A stretch of 64,000 nucleotides of DNA. Source: Candidatus Macondimonas diazotrophica (GTDB lineage Bacteria; Pseudomonadota; Gammaproteobacteria; UBA5335). Location: NCBI RefSeq assembly GCF_004684205.1, contig NZ_SRIO01000012.1:1-64000 (forward strand). Reading direction: 5' to 3'. Below are positions 11,645 through 21,107 of this stretch, one piece after another. The number at the start of each line of letters is the position of its first letter. The stretch's first letter is position 1. A program made the translations under genes and the position numbers. The notes below the pieces were generated by a model that was given only the letters and a program-made list of their open reading frames with translations, did no database searches and was not told the DNA's origin.

Positions 11645-14377
11645 ATGAACACTCAGGCCCATCCCCAATCGACTCGCATCCTGAGCGCGAGCACGCTGGC
11701 GTTTACCGTCTGCTTTGCCGTATGGACCATCTTCTCCATCATTGGAATCGGCATTCGCGAACAGCTCGGCTTGAGCGAGACTCAATTCGGCCTGCTGATC
11801 GGCATGCCAATTCTGACCGGCTCGCTCAGTCGTGTGGCGCTGGGGGTCTGGAGCGACCGCTACGGCGGCCGGCTGGTTTTCACCCTGACGATGCTCGCCG
11901 CTGCCGTGGCCACACTGCTGCTGTCACAGGCCGAAACCTACCCGCAGATCCTGTTGGCGGGATTGGGTGTCGGGATTGCCGGCGGCTCCTTCGCGGTTGG
12001 CGTTGCCTATGTCTCTCGCTGGTATCCACCGCAAAAACAGGGCACGGCGCTCGGCATTTTCGGCATGGGCAACATCGGCGCCGCTGTCACCAAGCTGGTC
12101 GCCCCCTTCGTGCTGGTTGCCTTTGGATGGCAAAGCGTCGCGCAGATCTGGGCAGCGGCGCTGGCGATCACCGCCGTGCTGTTCTGGATAACAACCCAGG
12201 ATGATCCGGTGCTGGTCGAACGTCGTCGAACCGGGGTCAAGCCCAAAAGCGTCTGGCTCGAACTGGAGCCGCTGAAGAACGTGCAGGTCTGGCGCTTCTC
12301 GCTCTACTACTTCTTTGTCTTCGGGGCCTTCGTCGCCCTGGCGCTCTGGCTGCCGCGCTATCTGACGCAGGTGTACCAGCTCGACATCAAGACGGCCGGG
12401 CTGATCGCGGCCCTGTTCTCGATCCCGGCCAGCTTCTTCCGCGCCTACGGCGGCCATCTGTCCGATGTCTATGGTGCGCGGCGGGTACTGTACTGGACCT
12501 TCCTCGTCTCCGTCGCTGCGACCTTCTTGCTCGCCTATCCGCCGACGGATTACCGGGTGCATGGCGCGCAAGAGACGTTCGCGTTCCATCTGGAAATGAG
12601 CCTGCCCAGTTTCGTCGTCATCATCTTTGTTCTTGGCTTTTTCATGGCGCTGGGCAAGGCAGCGGTCTACAAGCACATCCCGGTCTACTACCCGGATCAT
12701 GTGGGCGCGGTAGGCGGTCTGGTCGGCATGATCGGCGGTTTGGGCGGCTTCGTTCTGCCGATCCTGTTCGGCGTCCTCCTCGACCTCACCGGACTGTGGA
12801 CGAGCTGCTTCATGGCGCTGTTTGTCCTGGTGGGGACCGCGTTGGTGTGGATGCATCTGGCGATCCTGCGCATGGAGCGCGAGGCGGCGGCTCCCGTGCT
12901 CCGAAAGCTGCCGGAACTGCCCGAGATGGAAGAGATTCACGGCGCCAAACAGGTTGGCGTTCTGGGCTCTCATCGGGTACTGGCCCACTGGCGGCCGGAA
13001 GACCATGCCTTCTGGGTCCAGGAAGGAAAACGTATTGCCCACCGCAACCTCTGGCTGTCGATTCCCTGTCTGCTGCTCTCCTTCGCGGTCTGGATGGTCT
13101 GGTCGGTCGTGGTTGCCAAGCTGCCGGTCATCGGCTTTCGCTACAGCACCAACGAGCTGTTCTGGCTCGCCGCGCTGCCGGGGCTGTCGGGCGCGACGCT
13201 GCGCATCTTCTACTCCTTCATGGTGCCGATCTTCGGCGGGCGGCTATGGACGACGCTGACCACCTGGTCGCTGATGATCCCGGCCGTGGGCATCGGCTTT
13301 GCCGTGCAGAATCCCGAGACGCCCTACTGGGTCTTCCTGCTGCTGGCCCTGCTGTGCGGTTTTGGCGGCGGCAACTTCGCCTCCTCGATGTCGAACATCT
13401 CGTTCTTCTTCCCGCGGGCGGAGAAGGGCAATGCGCTGGCGCTCAACGCCGGGCTCGGCAACCTGGGCGTCAGCGTGGTGCAGTTCCTGGTGCCACTGGT
13501 GATCACCGCCGGTGTGTTCGGCGCGCTGGGGGGTGAGTCGCAGGTCGCGATCCAGGGTGACGAGACGACAAGCCTGTGGCTGCAGAACGCCGGCTTCATC
13601 TGGGTGCCCTTCATCGCCGTTGCCGCCACCGCGGCCTGGCTCGGCATGAACGACATCGCCTCGGCCAAGGCATCGTTCTCCGAGCAGTCGGTGATCTTCC
13701 AGCGCCTGCACAACTGGCTGATGTGCTGGCTCTATACGGGGACTTTCGGCTCCTTCATCGGCTACTCCGCGGCCTTCCCGCTGCTCACCAAAACCCAGTT
13801 TCCCGAGGTCAACGCCCTGCAGCTGGCCTTCCTCGGTCCGCTGGTCGGCGCCTTGTCGCGGTCACTGACCGGCTGGGTGGCGGACAAGTACGGCGGCGGT
13901 CGGGTGACGTTCTGGGTATTCGTGGCCATGATGGCCGGCGTGGGCGGCGTGCTTTACGGACTGAACATGCAGAGCTTCCCGGTGTTCTTCACCAGCTTCC
14001 TTGCACTGTTCTGCGCCACCGGGATCGGCAACGCCTCCACGTTTCAGATGATTCCGGCAATCATGACCAAGGAGATGCAGCGGCTGATGCCGGACGCCGA
14101 CGCCAAGACCCGTCAGCGACAGGTCGAGAAGGAGGCTGCGGCCATCACCGGCTTCACCTCGGCGATCGCGGCCTTCGGCGCCTTCTTCATCCCCAAGAGC
14201 TATGGCACCTCGATCGCCCTGACCGGCAGCGCGCAGGCCGCGCTGTGGGCCTTCCTCATCTTCTATATCAGCTGCCTTGTCCTTACCTGGGGGGTCTACA
14301 CCCGCAAGGGCGGTCTGCTGCATGACCTCGAACGCCAGCGGCGCGCCATACCGGCTCAACCGGCCGCGGCCAAGTAA
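11645..14377 (+). CDS. narK: Fused NarK1-NarK2 nitrate/nitrite transporter
   Basis: 910-residue inner-membrane protein made of two complete 12-helix major-facilitator halves in one chain. Half one (about 1-425) begins with LAFTVCFAVWTIFSIIGIGI, the NarK1-type nitrate/H+ symporter start. Half two (about 470-890) begins LWLSIPCLLLSFAVWMVWSV and ends TWGVYTRKGG, like NarK2 nitrate/nitrite antiporters. Each half has a nitrate-signature Gly-rich segment: GLGVGIAGGSFAVGVAY in half one, LLCGFGGGNFASSMSNISFF in half two. Such fusions are known in Paracoccus and other denitrifiers. AAGGAA lies just upstream of the ATG. It is first in the nar operon, 15 bp before narG, and should bring nitrate in and carry nitrite out. 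Confidence 0.95.
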   Translation: MNTQAHPQSTRILSASTLAFTVCFAVWTIFSIIGIGIREQLGLSETQFGLLIGMPILTGSLSRVALGVWSDRYGGRLVFTLTMLAAAVATLLLSQAETYPQILLAGLGVGIAGGSFAVGVAYVSRWYPPQKQGTALGIFGMGNIGAAVTKLVAPFVLVAFGWQSVAQIWAAALAITAVLFWITTQDDPVLVERRRTGVKPKSVWLELEPLKNVQVWRFSLYYFFVFGAFVALALWLPRYLTQVYQLDIKTAGLIAALFSIPASFFRAYGGHLSDVYGARRVLYWTFLVSVAATFLLAYPPTDYRVHGAQETFAFHLEMSLPSFVVIIFVLGFFMALGKAAVYKHIPVYYPDHVGAVGGLVGMIGGLGGFVLPILFGVLLDLTGLWTSCFMALFVLVGTALVWMHLAILRMEREAAAPVLRKLPELPEMEEIHGAKQVGVLGSHRVLAHWRPEDHAFWVQEGKRIAHRNLWLSIPCLLLSFAVWMVWSVVVAKLPVIGFRYSTNELFWLAALPGLSGATLRIFYSFMVPIFGGRLWTTLTTWSLMIPAVGIGFAVQNPETPYWVFLLLALLCGFGGGNFASSMSNISFFFPRAEKGNALALNAGLGNLGVSVVQFLVPLVITAGVFGALGGESQVAIQGDETTSLWLQNAGFIWVPFIAVAATAAWLGMNDIASAKASFSEQSVIFQRLHNWLMCWLYTGTFGSFIGYSAAFPLLTKTQFPEVNALQLAFLGPLVGALSRSLTGWVADKYGGGRVTFWVFVAMMAGVGGVLYGLNMQSFPVFFTSFLALFCATGIGNASTFQMIPAIMTKEMQRLMPDADAKTRQRQVEKEAAAITGFTSAIAAFGAFFIPKSYGTSIALTGSAQAALWAFLIFYISCLVLTWGVYTRKGGLLHDLERQRRAIPAQPAAAK

Positions 14378-14392
14378 CCGGGAGCCACCACC

Positions 14393-17300
14393 ATGTCGCA
14401 CTTTCTCGATCGGCTCACTTTCTTTCGCAGAACCGTCGGTGATTTTTCCGCGGGCCACGGCATCGTGACCGAGGAGGATCGCAGCTGGGAGGAGGGCTAC
14501 CGCAAGCGCTGGCAGCACGACAAGATCGTGCGCTCCACCCATGGTGTGAACTGCACCGGCTCCTGCTCGTGGAAGATCTACGTCAAGGGGGGCATCGTCA
14601 CCTGGGAAACGCAGCAGACCGACTATCCGCGCACCCGCAAGGGGCTGCCCAACCACGAGCCGCGTGGCTGCCCGCGCGGCGCCAGCTACAGCTGGTATCT
14701 CTACTCCGGCGCGCGAGTGAAGTATCCGCTGATCCGTGGCCGGCTGCTGCGCGCATGGCGCACCGCGCGGGCGACGCTGCCGCCGGTCGCGGCCTGGGCC
14801 GCCATCGTCGAGGACCCCGAGCAGCGGCGCGCCTATACGTCGATCCGCGGCCATGGCGGCTTCGTGCGCGCCGGCTGGGACGAGATCACCGAAATCATCG
14901 GTGCCGCCAACGCCTACACCGTCAAGCGCTGGGGCCCCGACCGGGTATTCGGCTTCTCGCCGATTCCGGCCATGTCGATGATTTCCTATGCCGCCGGAGC
15001 GCGCTACCTGCAGCTGCTGGGCGGCGGCTGCGGCTCATTCTATGACTGGTATTGCGACCTGCCACCGGCTTCGCCGCAGACCTGGGGCGAGCAGACTGAT
15101 GTTGCCGAGAGCGCGGACTGGTACAACTCCGGCTTCCTGATGCTGTGGGGCTCGAATGTACCCCAGACCCGCACCCCTGATGCCCACTTCTACACCGAGG
15201 CGCGCTACCGGGGCGCCAAGAGTGTGGTCATCTGCCCGGACTACTCCGAGGCATCGAAATTCGCTGACCTGTGGGTTGCCGTGAAGCAGGGTACCGATGC
15301 GGCGCTGGCGATGGCCTTCGGCCATGTGATCCTGAAAGAGTTTCATGTCGACCGGCAGGTGCCCTACTTCCGCGACTATGTGCGTCGGTATTCCGACCTG
15401 CCGCTGCTGGTGCGGCTGGCGCCGCAGGAGGGGAGCCATGTCGCCGATCGCCTGCTGCGCGCCTCCGATTTCGACAATGCGCTGGGCCAGCGCAACAACC
15501 CTGAATGGAAGACGGTGGCGCTGGATGAGTCGAGCGGCGAGGTGGTGGTACCGAACGGCTCGATCGGCTTTCGCTGGGGCCCGGACGGGCGCGACGACGC
15601 CGGCAAGTGGAACCTCGAAGAAAAAGACGCCAACGGCCGCGACACCACGCTGCGCCTCGGCCTCAAGGGGGTGCACGACACGGTAGTGGGGGTGCGCTTC
15701 CCCTACTTTGCCAACGCGGCCAGCAATGGCTTCGCCGCAACCGACCACCCCGACGTGCTGGTGCGCAACATACCGGTCAAGCGGCTGAAGCTGAAAGAGG
15801 GCGAGGTGCTGGTCGCTTCGGTCTATGACCTGTTTCTGGCCAACTACGGCGTCGATCAGGGCTTTGGCGGCGAGCACATGCCGCGCGATTTCGACGACCC
15901 CGAACCCTACTCGCCGGCCTGGGCCGAGCAGATCACCAGTGTGCCGCGCGAGCAGATTCTGGCCGTGGCACGCGGCTTTGCCGACAACGCCGAGAAGACC
16001 AATGGCCGGTCGATGGTCATCATCGGCGCGGCGATGAACCACTGGTACCACATGGACATGAACTACCGTGGCGTCATCAACATGCTGGTGATGTGCGGCT
16101 GCGTGGGCCAGTCCGGCGGTGGCTGGAGCCACTACGTCGGCCAGGAGAAACTGCGCCCGCAGTCCGGCTGGGCGCCGATCGCCTTCGCCCTCGACTGGAT
16201 TCGCCCACCGCGCCAGCAGAACTCGACCTCGTTCTTCTACGCCCACACCGACCAGTGGCGCTACGAAACCGTCAGTGCCGCCGAGATCCTGTCACCGACG
16301 GCGCCGACGGGACCTTGGGATGCATCGCTGATCGATTTCAACGCCCGCGCCGAACGGATGGGCTGGCTGCCCTCGACCCCGGCGCTCAAGACCAATCCGC
16401 TGGCGGTGGCGCGGGCGGCCGCAGCAGCCGGGGTCGACCCGGTGGCCTACACCGTCGGCGAACTGAAGTCGCGCCGGCTCGAGCTCTCCTGCATGGACCC
16501 GGATGATCCGGCCAACTGGCCGCGCAACCTGTTCATCTGGCGCTCCAATCTGCTCGGCTCCTCCGGCAAGGGGCATGAGTACTTCCTCAAGCACCTGCTG
16601 GGCGCCCCCCACGGCGTACAGGGCAAGGATCTGGGGCAGGAAGGGCGCCAGAAGCCGCGCGAGGTCGCCTGGCACGACGAGGCCCCCGAGGGCAAGCTCG
16701 ATCTGCTGGTGACGCTCGATTTTCGCATGTCGACCACCGCGGTCTACTCCGACATCGTGCTGCCGACCGCGACCTGGTATGAGAAGAACGACCTCAACAC
16801 CTCCGACATGCACCCCTTCATCCATCCGCTCGGCGCGGCAGTGGACCCGGCCTGGGAGAGCAAGTCGGACTGGGAGATCTTCAAGGCCATCGCCAAGGCT
16901 TTCTCGGCCGTCGCGCCCGAGGTGCTGGGGGTCGAGAAGGATGTGGTGCTGAGCCCGATCCAGCACGACAGTGCCGGCGAGCTGGCCCAGGCGCTCGACG
17001 TGAAGGACTGGTATCTGGGCGAGTGCGAGCCGATTCCCGGCAAGACCATGCCGCAGATCAGCGTGGTCGAGCGCGACTACCCGAACCTCTACCGGCGCTT
17101 CACTGCCCTCGGGCCGCTGCTCGACCGGGCCGGGAATGCCGGCAAGGGCCTCTCCTGGGACACCAGCGAGGACATCGATCGACTTCGGCAAATCAACGGC
17201 GCGGTGCAAGAGGCAGGGGCGACCCAAGGTCTGGCCCGGCTCGAGCGCGACATCGATGTCTGCGAGGCGATTCTGGCGCTGGCACCCGAAACCAACGGCA

Positions 17301-18133
17301 CCGTCGCGGTGAAGGCGTGGGAGGCGCTGGAGCAGAAGACCGGCCGTCCACACATCCATCTGGCGCTGCCGAAGGAGGACGAGAAGATCCGCTTTCGCGA
17401 CCTGCTGGCCCAGCCGCGCAAGATCATCTCCTCGCCGATCTGGTCCGGCCTCGAGAGCGAGAAGGTCTGCTACAACGCCGGCTACACCAACATCCACGAG
17501 CTGATCCCGTTCCGCACCCTCAGCGGCCGGCAGCAGCTCTATCAGGACCATCTGTGGATGCGCGCCTTCGGCGAGGCGCTGTGTCTCTACAAGCCGCCAC
17601 TCGACCTGAAGACCACCTGGGTGAAGGGTCTCAAGCCCAACGGCGAGGCCGAGATCGTGCTCAACTTCATCACCCCGCACCAAAAGTGGGGCATCCATTC
17701 CACCTATTCCGACAACCTGTTGATGCTGACCCTGAACCGCGGGGGACCGGTGGTGTGGCTTTCGGAAACCGACGCGCATAAGGCCGGCATCCGCGACAAC
17801 GACTGGGTCGAGGCCTTCAACGCCAACGGCGCCCTCACCGCCCGTGCGGTGGTGTCGCAGCGCATCCGCGAGGGGACGCTGTTCATGTACCACGCGCAGG
17901 AGAAGATCGTGAACACCCCCGGCTCGGAGATCACCGGCCAGCGTGGCGGCATCCACAACTCCTGCACCCGCGCCGTACTCAAACCGACGCACATGATTGG
18001 CGGCTACGCCCAGCAGGCCTACGGCTTCAACTACTACGGCACGGTCGGTTCCAACCGGGATGAGTTTGTCGTGATCCGCAAGATGGCGAAGGTCGACTGG
18101 CTCGAAGCGCCGCTCGACACCCGGAACCCCTGA
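14393..18133 (+). CDS. narG: Respiratory nitrate reductase alpha subunit
   Basis: 1246-residue catalytic subunit that reduces nitrate to nitrite at a Mo-bis-MGD centre on the cytoplasmic face of the membrane. The N-terminus shows the FS0 cluster ligands His50, Cys54, Cys58 and Cys93 (HGVNCTGSC and EPRGCPRG). SNVPQTRTPDAHF holds the Mo-ligand Asp. The C-terminal molybdopterin dinucleotide-binding domain is present (TLFMYHAQEK, TRAVLKPTHMIGGY). No twin-arginine signal is seen, so it is the membrane-bound cytoplasmic Nar type and not Nap. The length agrees with the family. It is part of the narKGHJI operon. Confidence 0.98.
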   Translation: MSHFLDRLTFFRRTVGDFSAGHGIVTEEDRSWEEGYRKRWQHDKIVRSTHGVNCTGSCSWKIYVKGGIVTWETQQTDYPRTRKGLPNHEPRGCPRGASYSWYLYSGARVKYPLIRGRLLRAWRTARATLPPVAAWAAIVEDPEQRRAYTSIRGHGGFVRAGWDEITEIIGAANAYTVKRWGPDRVFGFSPIPAMSMISYAAGARYLQLLGGGCGSFYDWYCDLPPASPQTWGEQTDVAESADWYNSGFLMLWGSNVPQTRTPDAHFYTEARYRGAKSVVICPDYSEASKFADLWVAVKQGTDAALAMAFGHVILKEFHVDRQVPYFRDYVRRYSDLPLLVRLAPQEGSHVADRLLRASDFDNALGQRNNPEWKTVALDESSGEVVVPNGSIGFRWGPDGRDDAGKWNLEEKDANGRDTTLRLGLKGVHDTVVGVRFPYFANAASNGFAATDHPDVLVRNIPVKRLKLKEGEVLVASVYDLFLANYGVDQGFGGEHMPRDFDDPEPYSPAWAEQITSVPREQILAVARGFADNAEKTNGRSMVIIGAAMNHWYHMDMNYRGVINMLVMCGCVGQSGGGWSHYVGQEKLRPQSGWAPIAFALDWIRPPRQQNSTSFFYAHTDQWRYETVSAAEILSPTAPTGPWDASLIDFNARAERMGWLPSTPALKTNPLAVARAAAAAGVDPVAYTVGELKSRRLELSCMDPDDPANWPRNLFIWRSNLLGSSGKGHEYFLKHLLGAPHGVQGKDLGQEGRQKPREVAWHDEAPEGKLDLLVTLDFRMSTTAVYSDIVLPTATWYEKNDLNTSDMHPFIHPLGAAVDPAWESKSDWEIFKAIAKAFSAVAPEVLGVEKDVVLSPIQHDSAGELAQALDVKDWYLGECEPIPGKTMPQISVVERDYPNLYRRFTALGPLLDRAGNAGKGLSWDTSEDIDRLRQINGAVQEAGATQGLARLERDIDVCEAILALAPETNGTVAVKAWEALEQKTGRPHIHLALPKEDEKIRFRDLLAQPRKIISSPIWSGLESEKVCYNAGYTNIHELIPFRTLSGRQQLYQDHLWMRAFGEALCLYKPPLDLKTTWVKGLKPNGEAEIVLNFITPHQKWGIHSTYSDNLLMLTLNRGGPVVWLSETDAHKAGIRDNDWVEAFNANGALTARAVVSQRIREGTLFMYHAQEKIVNTPGSEITGQRGGIHNSCTRAVLKPTHMIGGYAQQAYGFNYYGTVGSNRDEFVVIRKMAKVDWLEAPLDTRNP

Positions 18134-18145
18134 GGAGGTTGCACG

Positions 18146-19693
18146 ATGAAAATCCGCGCACAGATCGGCATGGTGCTCAACCTCGACAAATGCATCGGCT
18201 GTCACACCTGTTCGGTCACCTGCAAGAACGTCTGGACCAGCCGCGAAGGGGTCGAGTACGCCTGGTTCAACAACGTCGAATCCAAGCCGGGCATCGGCTA
18301 CCCCCGCGACTGGGAGAACCAGCAGCGCTGGAACGGCGGCTGGCGGCGCAAGCCGAACGGCCGAATCGAGCCGCGCATCGGCGCCAAGTGGCGGGTGCTG
18401 GCGAACATCTTCGCCAACCCCGACCTGCCCGAGATCGACGACTACTACGAGCCGTTCAACTTCGACTACGAACACCTGCAGAGCGCCCGCGAGTCCCAGG
18501 CCTTTCCGACGGCGCGCCCGCGCTCGGCGATCACCGGCGAGCGCATGGAGAAGATCGAATGGGGGCCGAACTGGGAGGAGATTCTCGGCGGCGAGTTCGC
18601 CAAGCGCAGCGCCGATGTCAACTTCGAGGGGGTGCAGAAGGACATCTACGGCCAGTTCGAGAACACCTTCATGATGTACCTGCCGCGACTGTGCGAGCAC
18701 TGCCTCAACCCGGCCTGCGTCGCCGCCTGCCCCTCCGGCGCCATCTACAAGCGCGAGGAAGATGGCATCGTGCTGATCGACCAGGACAAATGCCGTGGCT
18801 GGCGGATGTGCGTCTCCGGCTGTCCCTACAAGAAGATCTACTACAACTGGTCGAGCGGCAAATCGGAGAAGTGCATCTTCTGCTTCCCGCGCATCGAGTC
18901 GGGGCAGCCGACGGTCTGCTCCGAGACCTGCGTCGGGCGCATCCGCTACCTCGGCGTGCTGCTCTACGACGCCGACCGCATCGAAGCGGCGGCCAGTGTG
19001 GCTGAAGAACGCGATCTCTACCAGGCGCAGCTCGATCTCTTTCTCGACCCCAACGACCCGGCGGTGATCGCCCAGGCGCGCGCCGATGGCATCCCCGAGA
19101 GCTGGCTGGAGGCGGCCCGCCACTCACCGGTGTGGAAGATGGCGATGGCGTGGAAGATCGCCTTCCCGCTGCATCCGGAGTACCGCACGCTGCCAATGGT
19201 GTGGTATGTGCCGCCGCTGTCGCCGATCCAGTCGGCCGCGGCCGCCGGGCAGATCGGCATCGACGCCGGTCTGCCGGATGTGCGCTCGCTGCGTATTCCG
19301 CTGCGCTACCTCGCCAACATGCTGACTGCCGGCGACGAGGCGCCCGTCGCCTTGGCGCTGGAGCGGATGCTGGCGATGCGCGGCTACATGCGCGCCAAGA
19401 GTGTCGAGGGACGCATCGATGAGTCGATCGCCACCCGGGTCGGCCTGTCGGGCGCGGTGATCGAGGAGATGTACCGGATCATGGCGATCGCCAACTACGA
19501 AGACCGCTTCGTCATCCCCACCACACGCCGTGAAACGCACGAGGATGTCTACGCACTGCGCGGCAACTGCGGCTTCTCCTTCGGCAACGGCTGCTCCGGC
19601 GGCAGCTCGAAGGCCGAGCTGTTCACGCCGGTGAAACTGTTCAGCCCGGCGCAGGGCAGTCAGCCCCACAACCCCGGGGAGGTACCGAAATGA
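18146..19693 (+). CDS. narH: Respiratory nitrate reductase beta subunit
   Basis: 515-residue iron-sulfur subunit passing electrons from NarI to NarG. The first ferredoxin block is CIGCHTCSVTCKNVW (Cys16, 19, 22, 26). Later blocks are CEHCLNPACVAACPSG, CRGWRMCVSGCPYK (Trp in place of one Cys, the mark of the [3Fe-4S] cluster) and CIFCFPR. Together they give three [4Fe-4S] and one [3Fe-4S]. The start has GAGGAGG 10 bases upstream, 12 bp after narG. Its stop overlaps the narJ start as ATGA. Confidence 0.98.
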   Translation: MKIRAQIGMVLNLDKCIGCHTCSVTCKNVWTSREGVEYAWFNNVESKPGIGYPRDWENQQRWNGGWRRKPNGRIEPRIGAKWRVLANIFANPDLPEIDDYYEPFNFDYEHLQSARESQAFPTARPRSAITGERMEKIEWGPNWEEILGGEFAKRSADVNFEGVQKDIYGQFENTFMMYLPRLCEHCLNPACVAACPSGAIYKREEDGIVLIDQDKCRGWRMCVSGCPYKKIYYNWSSGKSEKCIFCFPRIESGQPTVCSETCVGRIRYLGVLLYDADRIEAAASVAEERDLYQAQLDLFLDPNDPAVIAQARADGIPESWLEAARHSPVWKMAMAWKIAFPLHPEYRTLPMVWYVPPLSPIQSAAAAGQIGIDAGLPDVRSLRIPLRYLANMLTAGDEAPVALALERMLAMRGYMRAKSVEGRIDESIATRVGLSGAVIEEMYRIMAIANYEDRFVIPTTRRETHEDVYALRGNCGFSFGNGCSGGSSKAELFTPVKLFSPAQGSQPHNPGEVPK

Positions 19694-20373
19694 GCGCCAC
19701 GTTCAAAGCCCTGTCGGCGCTGCTCTGCTACCCGGACGAAGGGTTGCAGGCAGCCATGGCCGAAATTCGCGGTCTCATCGCGGCTGAAGGGCGGGTCGCG
19801 CCGCCGGTTCTGGCCGAACTGGAGGACTTCTGCAGCTTCGTCGAGCAGACCGATCTGATCGATCTGCAGGAACACTATGTGGCGCTGTTCGACAAGAGCC
19901 GCCTGCTGTCGCTCCACCTGTTCGAGCATGTCCATGGCGAGAGTCGTGACCGCGGCCAGGCGCTGGTCGATCTGGCTGCGCTCTACGAACAGGGCGGACT
20001 GGAGCGGATCAACAACGAGCTGCCTGACTACCTGCCGCTGTTCCTCGAATACCTCTCGACCCGACCACTCGACGAGGCCCGATTGCTGCTGGCCGAGACG
20101 CTACACATCCTCGCCGCCCTTGAAGAGCGGCTGCGGGCGCGCGGCAGCGGCTACGCCAGCCTGCTGCGGGCCATTCGCAGCGCGGCCGGTGATCAGTCGA
20201 TCCACACCGCAACGACCGTCCACCTGAACACCGAGCTGCCAGCTGAACTCGACGCGCAGTGGGCGGAGCCACCGGTGATTTTCGATCCCGATGCGACCGT
20301 CTGTGAATCCGGGGGCGCAACGGTGACCAGCGTTCCCCTGTCAGCCGTACCCCGGCGGGCGCGGCAGAGCTGA
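19690..20373 (+). CDS. narJ: Nitrate reductase assembly chaperone
   Basis: 227-residue NarJ/NarW-type cytoplasmic chaperone needed to insert the molybdenum cofactor into NarG and attach NarGH to NarI; it is not part of the final enzyme. It starts FKALSALLCYPDEGL and contains LFEHVHGESRDRGQALVDL and the conserved NELPDYLPLFLEYLS. The all-helical TorD-like fold is expected. The start ATG overlaps the narH stop (ATGA), indicating translational coupling. The last about 50 residues are less conserved. Confidence 0.96.
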   Translation: MSATFKALSALLCYPDEGLQAAMAEIRGLIAAEGRVAPPVLAELEDFCSFVEQTDLIDLQEHYVALFDKSRLLSLHLFEHVHGESRDRGQALVDLAALYEQGGLERINNELPDYLPLFLEYLSTRPLDEARLLLAETLHILAALEERLRARGSGYASLLRAIRSAAGDQSIHTATTVHLNTELPAELDAQWAEPPVIFDPDATVCESGGATVTSVPLSAVPRRARQS

Positions 20374-20392
20374 ATCCGAGGGAGAAGCACCC

Positions 20393-21097
20393 ATGTCTGC
20401 GACCTTCAACATGATCCTGTTCGGCTGGTATCCCTATCTCTGCCTGACCGTCTTCCTGCTCGGCAGCCTGTTGCGCTTCGACCGCGAACAGTACAGCTGG
20501 AAGACCGGCTCCTCGCAGCTGCTGCGTAAGCGCCAGTTACGCTGGGGATCGAACCTGTTCCATATCGGCATCCTGACCATTCTGGCGGGCCACTTCGTCG
20601 GCCTGCTTACACCGATTGCCCTGTTCGACCAGCTCGGCATCAGCCACGGCCTCAAGCAGATGCTCGCCATCGTCGTCGGTGGCCTGGCGGGCGTGGTCTG
20701 CTTCATCGGCATCACGCTGCTTGCTCACCGGCGGCTGTTCGATGCGCGCATCCGCGCGACCTCGAGCGTTGGAGACATCGGCATCCTGCTGCTGCTCTGG
20801 CTGCAACTCACACTGGGGCTCTGCACCATCTTCGTCTCCCTCGGCCATCTGGATGGCCACGAGATGGTCAAGTTCATGAACTGGGCCCAGGGCATCGCCA
20901 CCCTGCAACCGGCTGCCGCGACCTATGTCGCCGATGTCCATCCGATCTTCAAGGCCCATCTGCTGCTGGGGCTGACGCTGCTGCTGCTGTTCCCCTTCAC
21001 TCGGCTGGTGCACATCTGGAGTGCGCCGATCTGGTACCTCGGCCGACCCGGCTACCAGATCGTGCGCCGCCGCACCCAGCCGCCACGCAATGCCTGA
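20393..21097 (+). CDS. narI: Respiratory nitrate reductase gamma subunit (cytochrome b)
   Basis: 234-residue integral membrane quinol oxidase subunit with five predicted helices and paired histidines for two b-type haems (LFHIGILTILAGHFVGL in the second helix, HPIFKAHLLLGLTLLL in the last). It takes electrons from menaquinol or ubiquinol and passes them to NarH. It begins MSATFNMILFGWYPYLCLTVF, as expected. It lies 19 bp after narJ, and a GAGG motif precedes the next gene 10 bp after its stop. Confidence 0.97.
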   Translation: MSATFNMILFGWYPYLCLTVFLLGSLLRFDREQYSWKTGSSQLLRKRQLRWGSNLFHIGILTILAGHFVGLLTPIALFDQLGISHGLKQMLAIVVGGLAGVVCFIGITLLAHRRLFDARIRATSSVGDIGILLLLWLQLTLGLCTIFVSLGHLDGHEMVKFMNWAQGIATLQPAAATYVADVHPIFKAHLLLGLTLLLLFPFTRLVHIWSAPIWYLGRPGYQIVRRRTQPPRNA

Positions 21098-21107
21098 GGA
21101 ACGGGCC

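Noticed and set aside
16292-19123. 943-codon minus-strand open frame
   Set aside because: It is antisense to narG and narH, whose motifs are unambiguous; its length is a by-product of high GC.
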